Of a stretch of 32,628 nucleotides of DNA, positions 1 to 9,305 are shown one piece after another. This stretch comes from Micromonospora sp. 15K316 (GTDB lineage: Bacteria > Actinomycetota > Actinomycetes > Mycobacteriales > Micromonosporaceae). Numbering within the stretch: the stretch's first letter is position 1; every line of letters starts with the position of its first letter. The translations under genes were made by a program, and so were the position numbers. The notes beneath the pieces are model-generated. The model saw nothing but the letters and a program-made list of their open reading frames with translations, searched no databases and was not told the DNA's origin. The stretch spans positions 1 to 32,628 of the forward strand of contig NZ_SMKG01000046.1 of NCBI RefSeq assembly GCF_004348525.1, given 5' to 3'.

Positions 1-34
1 GTCCCGCCCAACCGTGGCCGCCGTTCCCCGGATT

Positions 35-56
35 TGTCACGGAACTGTCATGGAAT
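35..56. promoter_or_regulatory. Tandem 11-bp direct repeat upstream of the first cluster
   Basis: Two abutting 11-bp units, TGTCACGGAAC (35-45) and TGTCATGGAAT (46-56), match at 9 of 11 positions. They lie about 85 bp before the GTG at 142. An 11-bp period puts both units on the same DNA face, as in response-regulator sites, but the sequence does not match a consensus I know. No gene is visible in 1-141. Confidence 0.3.
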
Positions 57-141
57 CGAGGGGATGCCTCCACGGTCGCCGCCCAGGGTGGTGGGTGCCA
101 CACCGGTCGCCTGTCGGGGCGAGTGCGACGAGGGAGGAGCC

Positions 142-528
142 GTGAGCGGCAGCGCGCTGGTCAGCGCAGTGCTCGTCGGGCTCGCCGTCGGCGTGCTCGG
201 CCGGTGGGCGGTGCCGGGCCGGCGCGCGGCGCCGCTCTGGCTGACCCTCGCCCTCGGTGTGGCCGCCGCGCTGCTCGGTTCCATCGTCGCGCGGCTGGCG
301 GGCACCGACATCGACGAACTCCCGGGGCTGCGGCTGACCGTCCAGGCGGGCGGCGCCGCCGGCGCGGTGCTGCTCGCGCTCCTGACCGCCAGCGCGGCGG
401 CGACCGCCCCACCGTCGGGCGCGGACCGGGCGCCTGTCGACGCCGCGGGCGAACCCGGTCCCGCGGGCCACCGGCCGCCGCCGGATCTGCGTCACCGGCC
501 GGTGAACGAACGAGAGGAGTGGCGATGA
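142..528 (+). CDS. Small GlsB/YeaQ-like membrane protein
   Basis: A 128-residue protein with three hydrophobic stretches (about residues 3-24, 31-50 and 67-85) and a polar, proline-rich tail. Size and the glycine/alanine-rich helices recall the GlsB/YeaQ/YmgE transglycosylase-associated family, whose biochemical role is not established. I chose the GTG at 142 because an AGGGAGGAG ribosome site (131-139) lies just upstream; a longer frame back to 34 would add residues with no membrane-protein character. The stop overlaps the next start as ATGA (525-528), suggesting translational coupling to the zinc-ribbon/STAS gene. The family call is by general character only; a generic small membrane protein is the alternative. 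Confidence 0.55.
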   Translation: MSGSALVSAVLVGLAVGVLGRWAVPGRRAAPLWLTLALGVAAALLGSIVARLAGTDIDELPGLRLTVQAGGAAGAVLLALLTASAAATAPPSGADRAPVDAAGEPGPAGHRPPPDLRHRPVNEREEWR

Positions 529-1091
529 CCGTCGTACCTGCCGATCATCTGATGACCCTGATCTGCGACGGCTGCGGCGACACGATCACCGGTACGGCGC
601 CCGTCCTGCCCGACGCCGAGGTCGTCTGGACGCTTGTCTTCTCCAACGACTGGGTCGGCTCCCCCTTCGCCGCCGGCCCGCACCACTGCCCCCGGTGCAG
701 CCTGACCCTCGTCGAGGACGGCGCGACCGCCGGGGGGTCCGGGGCGCAGGAGCGGGCACTCGGGATCGACTACCTGGACGAGGTCGGCGGTGAGCCGGCC
801 GCCCTCGACCGGGATCCGCAGGAGGTGCTGCGGCGAGCCTTGCGGGAGGCGGTCGAGCAGGGCGACCGCGTCCTCGTCGATCTCAGCGAGGTGCAGGTCA
901 TCGACTCGACGGGGCTCGGTCTGCTCGTCCGCGCCCGGCAGGAGGCCCGGCGACGCGACGCGACGCTCTGCCTGGTCGCGCCGTCCAGGTTCGTGCTGAC
1001 CGTGCTGCACACCATGCGCCTCGACGGGGTCTTCCCCGTCGCGGAGAGCCGCGAGGCGGCTCTGCGGGTGCCGGCCGACACCTCGCCGTGA
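525..1091 (+). CDS. Zinc-ribbon plus STAS-domain anti-sigma-antagonist-like protein
   Basis: The 188-residue protein has two parts. Residues 10-60 carry paired CxxC motifs (C14/C17 and C55/C58), a likely zinc ribbon. Residues about 95-185 form a STAS domain with the DSTG motif (127-130); in SpoIIAA/RsbV proteins the serine (here S128) is phosphorylated by an anti-sigma kinase to control partner switching. The usual first STAS strands are poorly preserved in 78-95, so the N-terminal ribbon may replace them. The start overlaps the previous stop (ATGA), with GAGAGGAG upstream. No RsbW-like kinase or SigB-like sigma factor is in the window, so the partner must be elsewhere. Confidence 0.7.
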   Translation: MTVVPADHLMTLICDGCGDTITGTAPVLPDAEVVWTLVFSNDWVGSPFAAGPHHCPRCSLTLVEDGATAGGSGAQERALGIDYLDEVGGEPAALDRDPQEVLRRALREAVEQGDRVLVDLSEVQVIDSTGLGLLVRARQEARRRDATLCLVAPSRFVLTVLHTMRLDGVFPVAESREAALRVPADTSP

Positions 1092-1143
1092 TCCGGCTCG
1101 GCCCCGGCCGCCCCGCAACCGCGCCCACCTTCGGAGGAACCTG

Positions 1144-1431
1144 ATGCCGCCCTGGCCCGACGACGCCCTGTACCGCTACCTCCAGGCACCGGGGTCGACG
1201 AACGACGACGCCCGCCTGGCCGCGCTCGTCGCCCAACGGCTCGGCGTCGACTGGGCCACCCGCCACCAGGAGATCGAGGTCACGGTGCAGAACAAGGTGG
1301 TGATCCTCTCCGGCACGGTGGCCAGCCCGGAGGTCCGCCGGACGGCCGGCGACCTGGCGTGGGACGTGCCGGGCGTCCTCGACGTCTGCAACACCCTGCG
1401 CCCGCCGAGGCGGCGGCGTCCACGGCGATGA
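1144..1431 (+). CDS. BON-domain protein
   Basis: A 95-residue protein. Residues 20-87 fit a BON domain: an acidic N-terminal helix, then EIEVTVQNKVVILSGTVASP, which is the strand-turn-strand core, then a helix and a VPGVLDVCNTL strand. BON domains are thought to bind phospholipid or hydrophobic ligands and occur in osmotic-stress proteins. There is no signal peptide, so the protein is probably cytosolic. The tail is basic (RRRRPRR). The start at 1144 has CGGAGGAAC upstream. The stop overlaps the next gene's ATG (ATGA, 1428-1431). It sits between two STAS proteins, consistent with a stress-response cluster. Confidence 0.8.
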   Translation: MPPWPDDALYRYLQAPGSTNDDARLAALVAQRLGVDWATRHQEIEVTVQNKVVILSGTVASPEVRRTAGDLAWDVPGVLDVCNTLRPPRRRRPRR

Positions 1432-1793
1432 GTGGGCTGTCGATCACGTCGGTGATCCGCTCGACGGGCGTCGTCGTGCTGGTGCTGCGCGGCTCGCTCG
1501 GGCACGCCGACCTGGCCGGCTTCCGGGCTGTGCTGTGCGACACACTGCGCGCCCAGCGTCCGGTGCGGCTGGAGGTGGACTTCGCCGGCGTCCTCGACGT
1601 CGACTCGGGTGCGGCCGGGGCGCTCGCCTCGGCCATCTGTTCGGCGGCCTCCGCCGACACCCTGGTCACCGTCGCGCACGCGCCGGCGGTCGTGGGCCGG
1701 GAGCTGCGGCTGCACGGCGGCGGGAGCCTGCGGCCTGAACCGGAGACGCCGAGCACGCGCCCTGGCGCAGGGCGGTCATGCTGGACCTCATGA
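1428..1793 (+). CDS. STAS-domain protein (anti-sigma factor antagonist-like)
   Basis: A 121-residue protein that is essentially a single STAS domain. Strand 1 ([11 protein letters not shown]) is followed by a helix, the strand [16 protein letters not shown] and a helix with the site DSGAAG (59-64), where S60 would be the phosphoacceptor. The last 25 residues are polar and unstructured. The start overlaps the BON gene's stop, and its 3' end overlaps the YccF gene by 16 bp, so translation of the three is probably coupled. An earlier in-frame start at 1359 would lie wholly inside the BON gene and was rejected. Its regulatory target cannot be told from the sequence. Confidence 0.7.
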   Translation: MSGLSITSVIRSTGVVVLVLRGSLGHADLAGFRAVLCDTLRAQRPVRLEVDFAGVLDVDSGAAGALASAICSAASADTLVTVAHAPAVVGRELRLHGGGSLRPEPETPSTRPGAGRSCWTS

Positions 1794-2170
1794 TCCGTTT
1801 CATGCTGAACGTCCTGTGGTTGATCTTCGGTGGCGGCATCGTGCTGGCGGTCGGCTACGGCATCGCCGCGCTGGTCTGTTTCCTGCTCGTGGTGACGATC
1901 CCGTTCGGTGTCGCCGCGCTACGGCTCGCCAACTACTCGCTCTGGCCCTTCGGTCGCACCCTCGTGCCGAAGCCGGGCGCGGGCGCCGGTTCGGGGCTGG
2001 CGAACGTCCTCTGGGTGGTGCTGGCGGGCTGGTGGCTGGCGCTCTCCCACATCGTCGCCGGCGTCGCGCTCTGTGTCACCCTGATCGGGATCCCGTTCGG
2101 GATCGCCAACTTCAAGCTCGTGCCGGCGGCATTCTGGCCGCTGGGCCGCGAGGTCGTCGAGGCGCCCTGA
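1778..2170 (+). CDS. YccF-domain inner membrane protein
   Basis: A 130-residue protein with two related halves, each a hydrophobic segment ending in a conserved turn: [23 protein letters not shown] and, in the second half, [23 protein letters not shown]. The repeated IPFG...(W)P(L/F)GR pattern is typical of the YccF/DUF307 inner-membrane domain, whose function is unknown. The first ATG is at 1778; an in-frame ATG at 1790 ([10 protein letters not shown]) is an equally plausible start and would nearly remove the overlap with the STAS gene. It is the last gene of the cluster, with a hairpin nine bases after its stop. Confidence 0.85.
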   Translation: MLDLMIRFMLNVLWLIFGGGIVLAVGYGIAALVCFLLVVTIPFGVAALRLANYSLWPFGRTLVPKPGAGAGSGLANVLWVVLAGWWLALSHIVAGVALCVTLIGIPFGIANFKLVPAAFWPLGREVVEAP

Positions 2171-2178
2171 GCCAGGTC

Positions 2179-2203
2179 GGGCACGCGGAGCGTCCGCGTG
2201 CCC
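2179..2203 (+). terminator. Hairpin terminator after yccF-like gene
   Basis: Perfect 11-bp stem GGGCACGCGGA (2179-2189) with TCCGCGTGCCC (2193-2203) and a 3-base loop, nine bases after the stop codon. There is no T-tract, as is common in high-GC actinobacteria. Confidence 0.6.
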
Positions 2204-2570
2204 CGCGTGGCCCACGTGGCCCGGGCACGCGAGCGTGCCGGCGCCCGGGCACGCCGGGGCCGGAACCGACCAACCGGTCGGCCGGGCCGAATCACGCCCA
2301 TGGGGACGTTCACGTCCAACGGGGCACGGACCGTACCCGGACGAGAGGGCGGTGTCGAGCCCCCAGGAACGCCTGCCATGATCATGCCTGCCGCGCGGCC
2401 GGCACCGGTGGGGACCGGTTCGGAACCGGGCTCGGAGAAGCGACGACGAGCGTATGCCCGCCGTCACTCTCCGCTACGGGTGTGGCACGGATCGCACCGC
2501 CCGTCATGGTGACCAGGGTGGACGCGGGGTCATTATTACCGGGTTGTTACGGAATTGATGGGCCCCCAGC
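2204..2570. other. Non-coding stretch before the sugar-transport operon
   Basis: No credible gene. The first part has GC-rich short palindromes, including CCCGGGCACGC occurring twice (about 2220-2230 and 2244-2254). The last part (2530-2555) is relatively AT-rich and holds two loosely matching 11-bp units, TTATTACCGGG (2533-2543) and TTGTTACGGAA (2544-2554), just upstream of the proposed -35. They could be an activator site, but the match is only 7 of 11. Confidence 0.4.
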
Positions 2571-2612
2571 TTGCGAACGGTCCTCTGGTCCGAATACGTT
2601 GCCGACGGCAAC
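2571..2612 (+). promoter_or_regulatory. Candidate mmsA promoter with overlapping operator palindrome
   Basis: A -35-like TTGCGA (2571-2576), an 18-base spacer and a -10-like TACGTT (2595-2600) precede mmsA. A perfect palindrome with 7-bp arms, GTTGCCG-A-CGGCAAC (2598-2612), overlaps the end of the -10 and the expected transcription start, the classic position for a repressor. The ROK regulator encoded at the end of the operon is the obvious candidate ligand, but that is inference. Confidence 0.5.
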
Positions 2613-2647
2613 AAAACCAGTAGGGCCAGACGCTTCCGGAGGCATCC

Positions 2648-2673
2648 ATGATGTTGGCGAGGTGGTGCGAACA

Positions 2674-2677
<4 letters not shown>
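2648..2677 (+). CDS. Possible 9-residue leader peptide upstream of mmsA
   Basis: The frame ATG ATG TTG GCG AGG TGG TGC GAA CAA TGA encodes MMLARWCEQ. It has a good ribosome site, GGAGG at 2638-2642, five bases before the first ATG. Its TGA overlaps the mmsA ATG as ATGA (2674-2677). Ribosomes ending here would be placed on the mmsA start, so it may couple or tune mmsA translation. Such a short frame could arise by chance; the ribosome site plus exact overlap are the reasons to list it. Confidence 0.35.
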
Positions 2678-4217
<1,540 letters not shown>

Positions 4218-4221
<4 letters not shown>

Positions 4222-5516
4222 GCCGAGTAAAGGATCTTCAGAAGAACCTCTTCGGAGGCACCACGTCCAACGCCCGTCAGTTCGGGATGATCTTCACGCT
4301 GGTCGCGATCGTCGTCCTGTTCCAGATCCTCACTGACGGCCTGACCCTGCGATCGGACAACCTGATCGCGCTCTTCCAGCAGAACTCGTACATCCTGATT
4401 CTGGCCATCGGCATGCTGATGGTGATCGTCGCCGGACACATCGACCTCTCGGTCGGCTCGATCGCCGCGTTCACCGGCATCCTGGTGGCCAAGGCGATGG
4501 CGGAGTGGAACCTGCCCTGGCCCGTGGGGATTCTCTTCGGCCTCGCGATCGGCGCGGTCATCGGCGCCTGGCAGGGCTTCTGGGTCGCCTACATCGGGGT
4601 GCCGGCGTTCATCGTGACCCTGGCGGGCATGCTGCTCTTCCGCGGCGGCAACCAGTTCATCGGTAACGCGAACACGATCCCGGTGCCGGAGGGCTTCCGG
4701 GTGATCGGCTCCGGCTTCCTGCCCGAGACCGGCCCGAACACCGGCTACAACAACCTGACGCTGCTGCTCGGGCTGGCCGGCTGCATCGCGGTGGTCTGGC
4801 GGGAGCTGCAGGCGCGCCGGACCCGCAAGGAGATGAACGCCGAGCCGATCCCGATGTGGATCTCGATCCTGCGCATGGCCGTGATGGTCGGCGTGCTGAT
4901 CTTCGTCACGCTGCGCTTCGCCAGCGGCCGGGTGGGCACCAGCTTCCCGGTCTCCGGCATCATCCTGGTCGCGCTCGTGCTGGTGTACTCCTTCTACACC
5001 CGCAACACCGCAGGCGGCCGGCACATCTACGCGGTGGGTGGCAACTCCCGCGCCGCGGAGCTGTCCGGTGTGAAGCTCAAGCGGGTCAACTTCTTCGTCA
5101 TGATGAACATGTCGGTCCTGGCCGCGCTCGCGGGCATGATCTTCGTGGCCCGCTCGGCGGCCTCCGGGCCGCAGGACGGTAACGGCTGGGAGTTGGACGC
5201 GATCGCCGCGGTCTTCATCGGCGGCGCGGCCGTCGCCGGCGGCATCGGCACCATCAGCGGCTCGATCGTCGGCGGTCTGGTCATGGCCGTACTCAACAAC
5301 GGCCTGCAGCTGATGGGCGTCGGCACCGACCGCGTCCAGATCATCAAGGGTCTGGTCCTGCTGCTGGCCGTCGCGATCGACGTCTACAACAAGAGCCAGG
5401 GACGTTTCTCGATCATCGGGAGCCTCACCCGGCCCTTCCGCCGGGATACGCCGGCCGCACCTACGCCATCGTCAGGCGCGGAGCGTGAGCCCGCCAAGAC
5501 GACGGTCGCCGGCTGA
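4218..5516 (+). CDS. mmsB: Multiple-monosaccharide ABC transporter permease (MmsB/GguB type)
   Basis: A 432-residue permease of the BPD_transp_2 (RbsC/XylH/GguB) family. It has about ten hydrophobic helices, the conserved [15 protein letters not shown] segment (about 73-87), and the C-terminal [20 protein letters not shown] segment typical of these sugar permeases. A polar loop of about 30 residues near 195-210 separates two helical groups. It would form the membrane channel as a dimer with the MmsA ATPase. It starts four bases inside mmsA and is followed after 53 bp by the binding-protein gene. The last 30 residues are polar and proline-rich and probably cytoplasmic. Confidence 0.92.
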
Positions 5517-5569
5517 CGCCCGCCGGTCGCAACTCACCACACCAACCCTCAAGAAAGGCAACCACCCCA

Positions 5570-6670
5570 ATGCGCAAGTTCATCGGCAAGACGGTGGCCG
5601 TCGGTGCCATCGCGATGCTTGCCCTCACCGCCTGCGGCTCCGGCCGCGACGAGGGCACCAGCGGCTCGGGCAGCGAGGCCAAGGGCTTTCCGGCCAGCTC
5701 GCTGATCGGTGTCGCCCTCCCGGCCAAGACCTCGGAGAACTGGGTCCTCGCCGGTGACCTCTTCACCAACGGCCTGAAGGAGGCCGGCTTCCAGGCGGAC
5801 GTGCAGTACGCCGGCGCGTCGACCACTGTCGCCGACCAGCAGGCCCAGATCACCGCCATGGTCACCAAGGGCGCGAAGGTCATCGTCATCGGCGCGACCG
5901 ACGCCGCGCAGCTGTCGACCCAGGTCGCCGCCGCGCACCAGGCCGGCGCGAAGGTCATCGCGTACGACCGGCTGATCGTGAACAGCCCGGACGTCGACTA
6001 CTACGTCGCGTTCGACAACTTCAAGGTCGGCCAGCTCCAGGGCCAGGCCCTGCTCGATGGCATGAAGGCCAAGAAGCCGAACGGCCCGTACAACATCGAG
6101 CTCTTCTCCGGCTCGCCGGACGACAACAACTCGAAGGTCTTCTTCGACGGCGCGATGAGCGTTCTCCAGCCGGAGATCGACAAGGGCACCGTGGTCGTCG
6201 CCTCGGGTCAGAAGGACATCAAGCAGACCGCCATCCAGGGCTGGAAGGCCGAGGGTGCGCAGGCCCGCATGGACCAGCTGCTGACCTCGACCTACGGCAG
6301 CAAGGAGCTGGACGGCGTCCTCTCCCCGAACGACACGCTGGCCCGCGCGATCATCACCTCGGTGAAGGGCGCCGGCAAGCCGGTCCCGGTCGTCAGCGGC
6401 CAGGACTCCGAGGTCGAGTCGGTCAAGTCGATCGTCGCCGGTGAGCAGTACATGACGATCAACAAGGACACCCGCACCCTGGTCAAGCAGACCATCGAGA
6501 TGGTGAAGGCCCTGCAGGCCGGCAACACCCCGCAGGTGAACGACACCAAGACCTACAACAACGGCTCGAAGGTCGTCGACACCTTCCTGCTGCCGCCGGT
6601 CGCCGTCACCAAGGCGAACGCGGCTGAGGCGTACGCGAACGACCCGAAGCTCGCGCCGCTGACCAAGTAG
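5570..6670 (+). CDS. chvE: ChvE-like sugar-binding lipoprotein of the monosaccharide ABC transporter
   Basis: A 366-residue periplasmic-binding-protein-type lipoprotein. The signal peptide ends in a lipobox LALTAC (C22), so the mature protein is membrane-tethered. The body matches ChvE/GguC-associated binding proteins: VIAYDRLI, YYVAFDNFKVG, NIELFSGSPDDNN, VVSGQDSEVESVKSIVAGEQ and a terminal LPPVAVTK. ChvE-type proteins bind arabinose, galactose, xylose or glucose; the exact ligand here cannot be read off. AAGAAAGG lies upstream of the ATG. The gene is third in the operon and is followed by a strong terminator, so the ROK gene is probably transcribed partly on its own. Confidence 0.92.
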   Translation: MRKFIGKTVAVGAIAMLALTACGSGRDEGTSGSGSEAKGFPASSLIGVALPAKTSENWVLAGDLFTNGLKEAGFQADVQYAGASTTVADQQAQITAMVTKGAKVIVIGATDAAQLSTQVAAAHQAGAKVIAYDRLIVNSPDVDYYVAFDNFKVGQLQGQALLDGMKAKKPNGPYNIELFSGSPDDNNSKVFFDGAMSVLQPEIDKGTVVVASGQKDIKQTAIQGWKAEGAQARMDQLLTSTYGSKELDGVLSPNDTLARAIITSVKGAGKPVPVVSGQDSEVESVKSIVAGEQYMTINKDTRTLVKQTIEMVKALQAGNTPQVNDTKTYNNGSKVVDTFLLPPVAVTKANAAEAYANDPKLAPLTK

Positions 6671-6691
6671 GTAGCACCACAGGTAGACGTC

Positions 6692-6724
6692 GGGTCCCGG
6701 AGATTTCCGGGACCCTTCGTCTTT
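6692..6724 (+). terminator. Intrinsic terminator after chvE
   Basis: Perfect 10-bp stem GGGTCCCGGA (6692-6701) with TCCGGGACCC (6706-6715), a 4-base loop, followed by a T-rich tail TTCGTCTTT. It lies 21 bases after the chvE stop. Confidence 0.85.
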
Positions 6725-6765
6725 CCCGGGCCGAACGGCCCTGACAGACGGAAGGAGGTGCGGCT

Positions 6766-8007
6766 GTGCGCCCCCCGCTGTCCGCTCTCCACCGAACCGG
6801 TCGTGCCCCGGCCGTCCCGGCGTCCCCCTCGCCCGGTGCCAGCCAGGAGGAGATCCGCCGGCAGAACCTCGGCGCCCTGCTGCGGCACGTACACGTGCAC
6901 GGCCCGACGTCCCGAGCCGAGTTGACCACGCGGCTCGGCCTGAACCGAAGCACCATCGGCGCGCTCGCCGCCGACCTCGCCGCCGCCGGCCTGGTCACCG
7001 AGGGGGCGCCCGTCACCACCCGCCGCGGCCGCCCCTCCCTGGTGGTGAGCCCCCGCTCCAGCCGGGTCTACGCCCAGGCGCTCAGCATCGAGCCGGACCG
7101 GTTGCGCGTCGCCCGGGTCGGCCTCGGCGGACGTCTCCTCGACCTGCGGGACACTCCCCGACCCGCCGGGACGTCCGCCGTCGACGCGGTGGGCCCGCTG
7201 GCCGCCCTGGCCCGCGAGATGGATCGTGACGTCGCGGCGGACTCGCTCCGGGTGGGTGTCGCGGTCGCCGTGACCGACACGACCCTCGACCGGGACGGAC
7301 GGATCCGCATCGGCGGCCCCGACGAGACGCTGCGTGCCGGCATCGAGGCCGCGTTCGGCGACGGCCGCTCCGGACCGACGGTCCTGGCGGGCGACCTCGC
7401 CGACATCGCCGCCCTCGCCGAACAGGTCCGGGGCGTGGCCGCCGGCGTGGACGACCTCATCTACCTGCACGGGTCGCACGGCGTCAGCGCCGGCATCATC
7501 ATCGAGGGCCGGCTCGTGGTGGGCCACGGAGGTCGCAGCGGCAAGGTCGGCCACATGGTCGTCAACCCCAGCGGCCTGCCCTGTGAGTGCGGCTCACGCG
7601 GCTGCTGGCAGACCGAGATCGGCGAAGCCGCGCTGCTCCGGCACGCCGGGCGGGACCCCGCCACACCCGGCGCCGTCGACGAGGTGCTGCGGGCGGCGGC
7701 CGCCGGCGAGCCGGCGGCCACGGCCGCGGTCACGCGGGTCGCCGACTGGCTCGGCTTCGGCGTGGCCAACCTGGTCAACGTGGTCAACCCCGACACCGTG
7801 GTGTTCGGCGGGTCGCTGCGCGAGATCTACCTCTCCGGCGCGGACGTCGTGCGCCAGCGCCTGGACGAGCTGGCGCTGCCCGCCTCCCGCGAGCACGTCC
7901 AGCTGCTCCCCGCGGCGCTCGGCCCCGACGCCGCCCTGATCGGCGCCGCCGAACTCGCCTTCGCCCACCTGCTGGCCGACCCCCTGCACATCGCGTCCGC
8001 GGCCTGA
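6766..8007 (+). CDS. ROK-family transcriptional regulator
   Basis: The 413-residue protein has an N-terminal winged helix-turn-helix (about 27-88; [19 protein letters not shown] is the recognition region) and a C-terminal ROK sugar-kinase-like domain. The ROK zinc motif is present as GH...CxCGxxGCW ([20 protein letters not shown]). The ATP-binding DxGxT loop is replaced by [12 protein letters not shown], and the usual ExGH reads KVGH. This suggests a sugar-sensing regulator rather than a kinase. The catalytic-type Asp appears kept in [12 protein letters not shown]. The start is GTG at 6766, behind a strong GAAGGAGGTG. Position after the monosaccharide importer suggests it represses that operon and is relieved by the imported sugar. 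Confidence 0.88.
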   Translation: MRPPLSALHRTGRAPAVPASPSPGASQEEIRRQNLGALLRHVHVHGPTSRAELTTRLGLNRSTIGALAADLAAAGLVTEGAPVTTRRGRPSLVVSPRSSRVYAQALSIEPDRLRVARVGLGGRLLDLRDTPRPAGTSAVDAVGPLAALAREMDRDVAADSLRVGVAVAVTDTTLDRDGRIRIGGPDETLRAGIEAAFGDGRSGPTVLAGDLADIAALAEQVRGVAAGVDDLIYLHGSHGVSAGIIIEGRLVVGHGGRSGKVGHMVVNPSGLPCECGSRGCWQTEIGEAALLRHAGRDPATPGAVDEVLRAAAAGEPAATAAVTRVADWLGFGVANLVNVVNPDTVVFGGSLREIYLSGADVVRQRLDELALPASREHVQLLPAALGPDAALIGAAELAFAHLLADPLHIASAA

Positions 8008-8323
8008 CCCGATCCGCCGCCGAGCCCCCGTTCGCACCCCACCGGTGGCGCTTCCGCACGTCCGCCGCCACCCGCGTCCACGCCGAGGGCTAGCGCCGCT
8101 GGCCGCCGCCACGCCGTCACCACGTGCACCCCGCCCGGGGAGCTTCCGCACGTGCGTGAGGTGGCCCGACGCCGACGGCACCGACCGGACGAGCGGGACG
8201 GGTGGGGCGCGTGCGCCGGCCCAGCGCGGGCGTGCCGCCCGGGGCTGCAACCGGTGGCCGGCGGTCGCGCGTGTTCCCTCTCGGCAGCGAAGGTTCCCGT
8301 CCGCGACGTCCGGAGGTATGGCG
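8008..8323. other. Non-coding stretch upstream of the beta-lactamase
   Basis: No credible gene in either strand. A 12-base direct repeat GCTTCCGCACGT occurs at 8050-8061 and 8142-8153, 92 bp apart. No BlaI/AmpR-type operator or clear promoter is evident. Confidence 0.4.
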
Positions 8324-9259
8324 ATGGTTTTTCCGCGTATACGAGGCGGTGCCGCCGTGACCTGCGCGGTAGCGCTCCTCGCCGGCGTCGCGGCGTGCGC
8401 GCCGGACGAGGAGCGGGTCACCCCGGTCGGCACCGGTGCCGCGTCATCCCCCGCCAGTGCGCCCCCGACACCAGCGGCGGTGGATCGGGAGTTCGGTCGG
8501 CTGGAGACCGAGTTCGGCGCGCGACTCGGCGTCTTCGCCGTCGACACCGGGAGCGGGGCGACGGTGCGGCACCGGGCCGACGAGCGGTTCGCGTACGCCT
8601 CGACGTTCAAGGCGCTCGCCGCCGCCGTGCTGCTCGACCGGACCTCGGCGGCCGAGCTCGACGAGGTCGTCCGCTACTCGCGCAGCGACCTGGTGGCGCA
8701 CTCCCCCGTCACCGAGCAGCATGTCGCGACGGGGATGCGGCTGCGCGACGTGGCCGACGCCGCGGTCCGCTACAGCGACAACACGGCGGCCAACCTGATG
8801 CTGCGTCGCCTCGGCGGCCCGGACGGCTTCGAGCGGGAGCTGCGCCGGCTCGGCGACACGACCACGGAGGCCGACCGCTACGAGACGGCGTTGAACGAGG
8901 GACGACCCGGTGACCGGCGGGACACCAGCACGCCCCGGGCCTTCGCGACCGACCTGCGGGCGTACACCGTCGGCGACGCGCTGAGCCGGGAGGACCGGGA
9001 CATCCTCAACGGGTGGCTGCGCGGGAACACGACAGGTGACGCGCTCATCCGCGCCGGTGTGCCCGCCGGTTGGACGGTCGGCGACAAGACCGGCGGGGGC
9101 GGGTACGGCACCCGCAACGACATCGCCGTCCTCCGGCCGCCGGCGGGCGCGCCGATCGTCCTCGCCGTGATGTCCAGCCGCGACGCGGAGAACGCCCCGT
9201 ACGACGACGCGCTGATCGCCCGGGCCACCCGGATCGTCGTCGACGCGCTGCGCCCCTGA
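8324..9259 (+). CDS. bla: Class A beta-lactamase lipoprotein
   Basis: The 311-residue protein hydrolyses beta-lactams by an active-site serine. All class A motifs are present: S93-T-F-K96 (SxxK), S151-D-N (SDN), E187-T-A-L-N191 (Glu166 general base in the omega loop) and K255-T-G. A signal peptide ends in GVAAC, a lipobox with C25, so it is probably a membrane-anchored lipoprotein. A Pro/Ser/Ala linker (33-53) follows. I prefer the ATG at 8324 over the one at 8318 because GGAGG (8312-8316) abuts the latter and is better spaced from the former. No regulator of the BlaR/BlaI type is adjacent, so expression is probably constitutive or controlled elsewhere. Confidence 0.93.
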   Translation: MVFPRIRGGAAVTCAVALLAGVAACAPDEERVTPVGTGAASSPASAPPTPAAVDREFGRLETEFGARLGVFAVDTGSGATVRHRADERFAYASTFKALAAAVLLDRTSAAELDEVVRYSRSDLVAHSPVTEQHVATGMRLRDVADAAVRYSDNTAANLMLRRLGGPDGFERELRRLGDTTTEADRYETALNEGRPGDRRDTSTPRAFATDLRAYTVGDALSREDRDILNGWLRGNTTGDALIRAGVPAGWTVGDKTGGGGYGTRNDIAVLRPPAGAPIVLAVMSSRDAENAPYDDALIARATRIVVDALRP

Positions 9260-9267
9260 GCCGGGTC

Positions 9268-9297
9268 GGGCCGCCGGGGATCGCTCCCCGGCGGCCC
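9268..9297. terminator. Bidirectional hairpin between bla and the MFS gene
   Basis: Perfect 13-bp stem GGGCCGCCGGGGA (9268-9280) with TCCCCGGCGGCCC (9285-9297) and loop TCGC. It lies between convergent genes and can serve both. Confidence 0.75.
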
Positions 9298-9305
9298 GGC
9301 GGGCG

